From positions 1-13,836 of the forward strand of contig CABUPZ010000062.1 of the NCBI GenBank assembly GCA_902493585.1: DNA of 13,836 nucleotides, read 5' to 3'. The notes under the pieces were generated by a model. That model did not search any database, was not told the DNA's origin, and was given only the letters and a program-made list of their open reading frames with translations. Positions 13,756-13,836 of this stretch are shown piece after piece. Source of the DNA: an uncultured Fusicatenibacter sp. GTDB lineage: Bacteria > Bacillota > Clostridia > Lachnospirales > Lachnospiraceae. Both the position numbers and the translations under genes were made by a program. Within the stretch, counting starts at the first letter, position 1; every line of letters starts with the position of its first letter.

Positions 13756-13836
13756 TTCTGCTAAAATGTGTAGAGCGTGTTTGAAAATTGCTTTCTGCGA
13801 GATGTACGTCACAGTTTGTGGGAAATTTGTTCCGAA
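13756..13836. other. Noncoding tail at the window edge, possibly the start of a dispersed repeat
   Basis: I see no gene, ribosome site or terminator in these bases. The stretch beginning GAGCGTGTTTGAAAATTGC reminds me of intergenic sequence seen repeatedly in Lachnospiraceae genomes, but this is memory and cannot be checked within the window. Confidence 0.25.

Overview
The window looks like a chromosomal segment from a gut-type Clostridia bacterium, most likely a member of the Lachnospiraceae. The reasons are moderate GC content, AGGAG-type ribosome binding sites, and protein families typical of that group: an Amt-PII fusion, a UmuC-like polymerase paired with a YolD-like protein, PadR paired with DUF2812, and the style of the Cls, MATE and AraC proteins. 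This assignment comes from recalled family resemblance, not from a search.

Layout. (1) Bases 2-1507 hold the 3' part of an ammonium transporter fused to a PII signalling domain. (2) Bases 1534-3091 are a patchwork of broken genes: a histidine kinase missing its central part, the last codons of its response regulator, an FtsH C-terminal fragment with an internal gap, and a patatin-like phospholipase with no start, no nucleophile region and an internal gap. (3) Bases 3066-5041 (minus) hold a YolD-like protein and a Y-family DNA polymerase as a translationally coupled pair. (4) Bases 5211-6770 hold an intact cardiolipin synthase with its own promoter and terminator. (5) Bases 6854-7899 hold a PadR regulator with a repeated ATCGAT-rich operator, overlapping a DUF2812 protein that seems to have lost its membrane domain. 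(6) Bases 7922-8833 (minus) hold an AraC-family regulator, divergent from a MATE exporter and a maltose/galactoside-type O-acetyltransferase. (7) A second MATE exporter with a near-perfect promoter is followed by an esterase-like alpha/beta hydrolase and a strong terminator. (8) The window ends with a small unrecognised ORF of 72 residues behind a strong 5' hairpin.

How the parts relate. The AraC regulator probably controls the adjacent MATE/acetyltransferase pair: two direct repeats 22 bp apart lie in the divergent region, and the second overlaps the MATE -35 box. The PadR gene probably represses itself and its DUF2812 partner through the repeats in its promoter. The polymerase/YolD pair is a damage-tolerance unit of the kind common in Firmicutes.

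I did not find a clearly new defence or mobile system. The most unusual signal is the concentration of internally deleted genes at 1.5-3.1 kb, with a probable further case in the DUF2812 gene. This is either real deletion-driven decay or an assembly error, and raw reads would decide.
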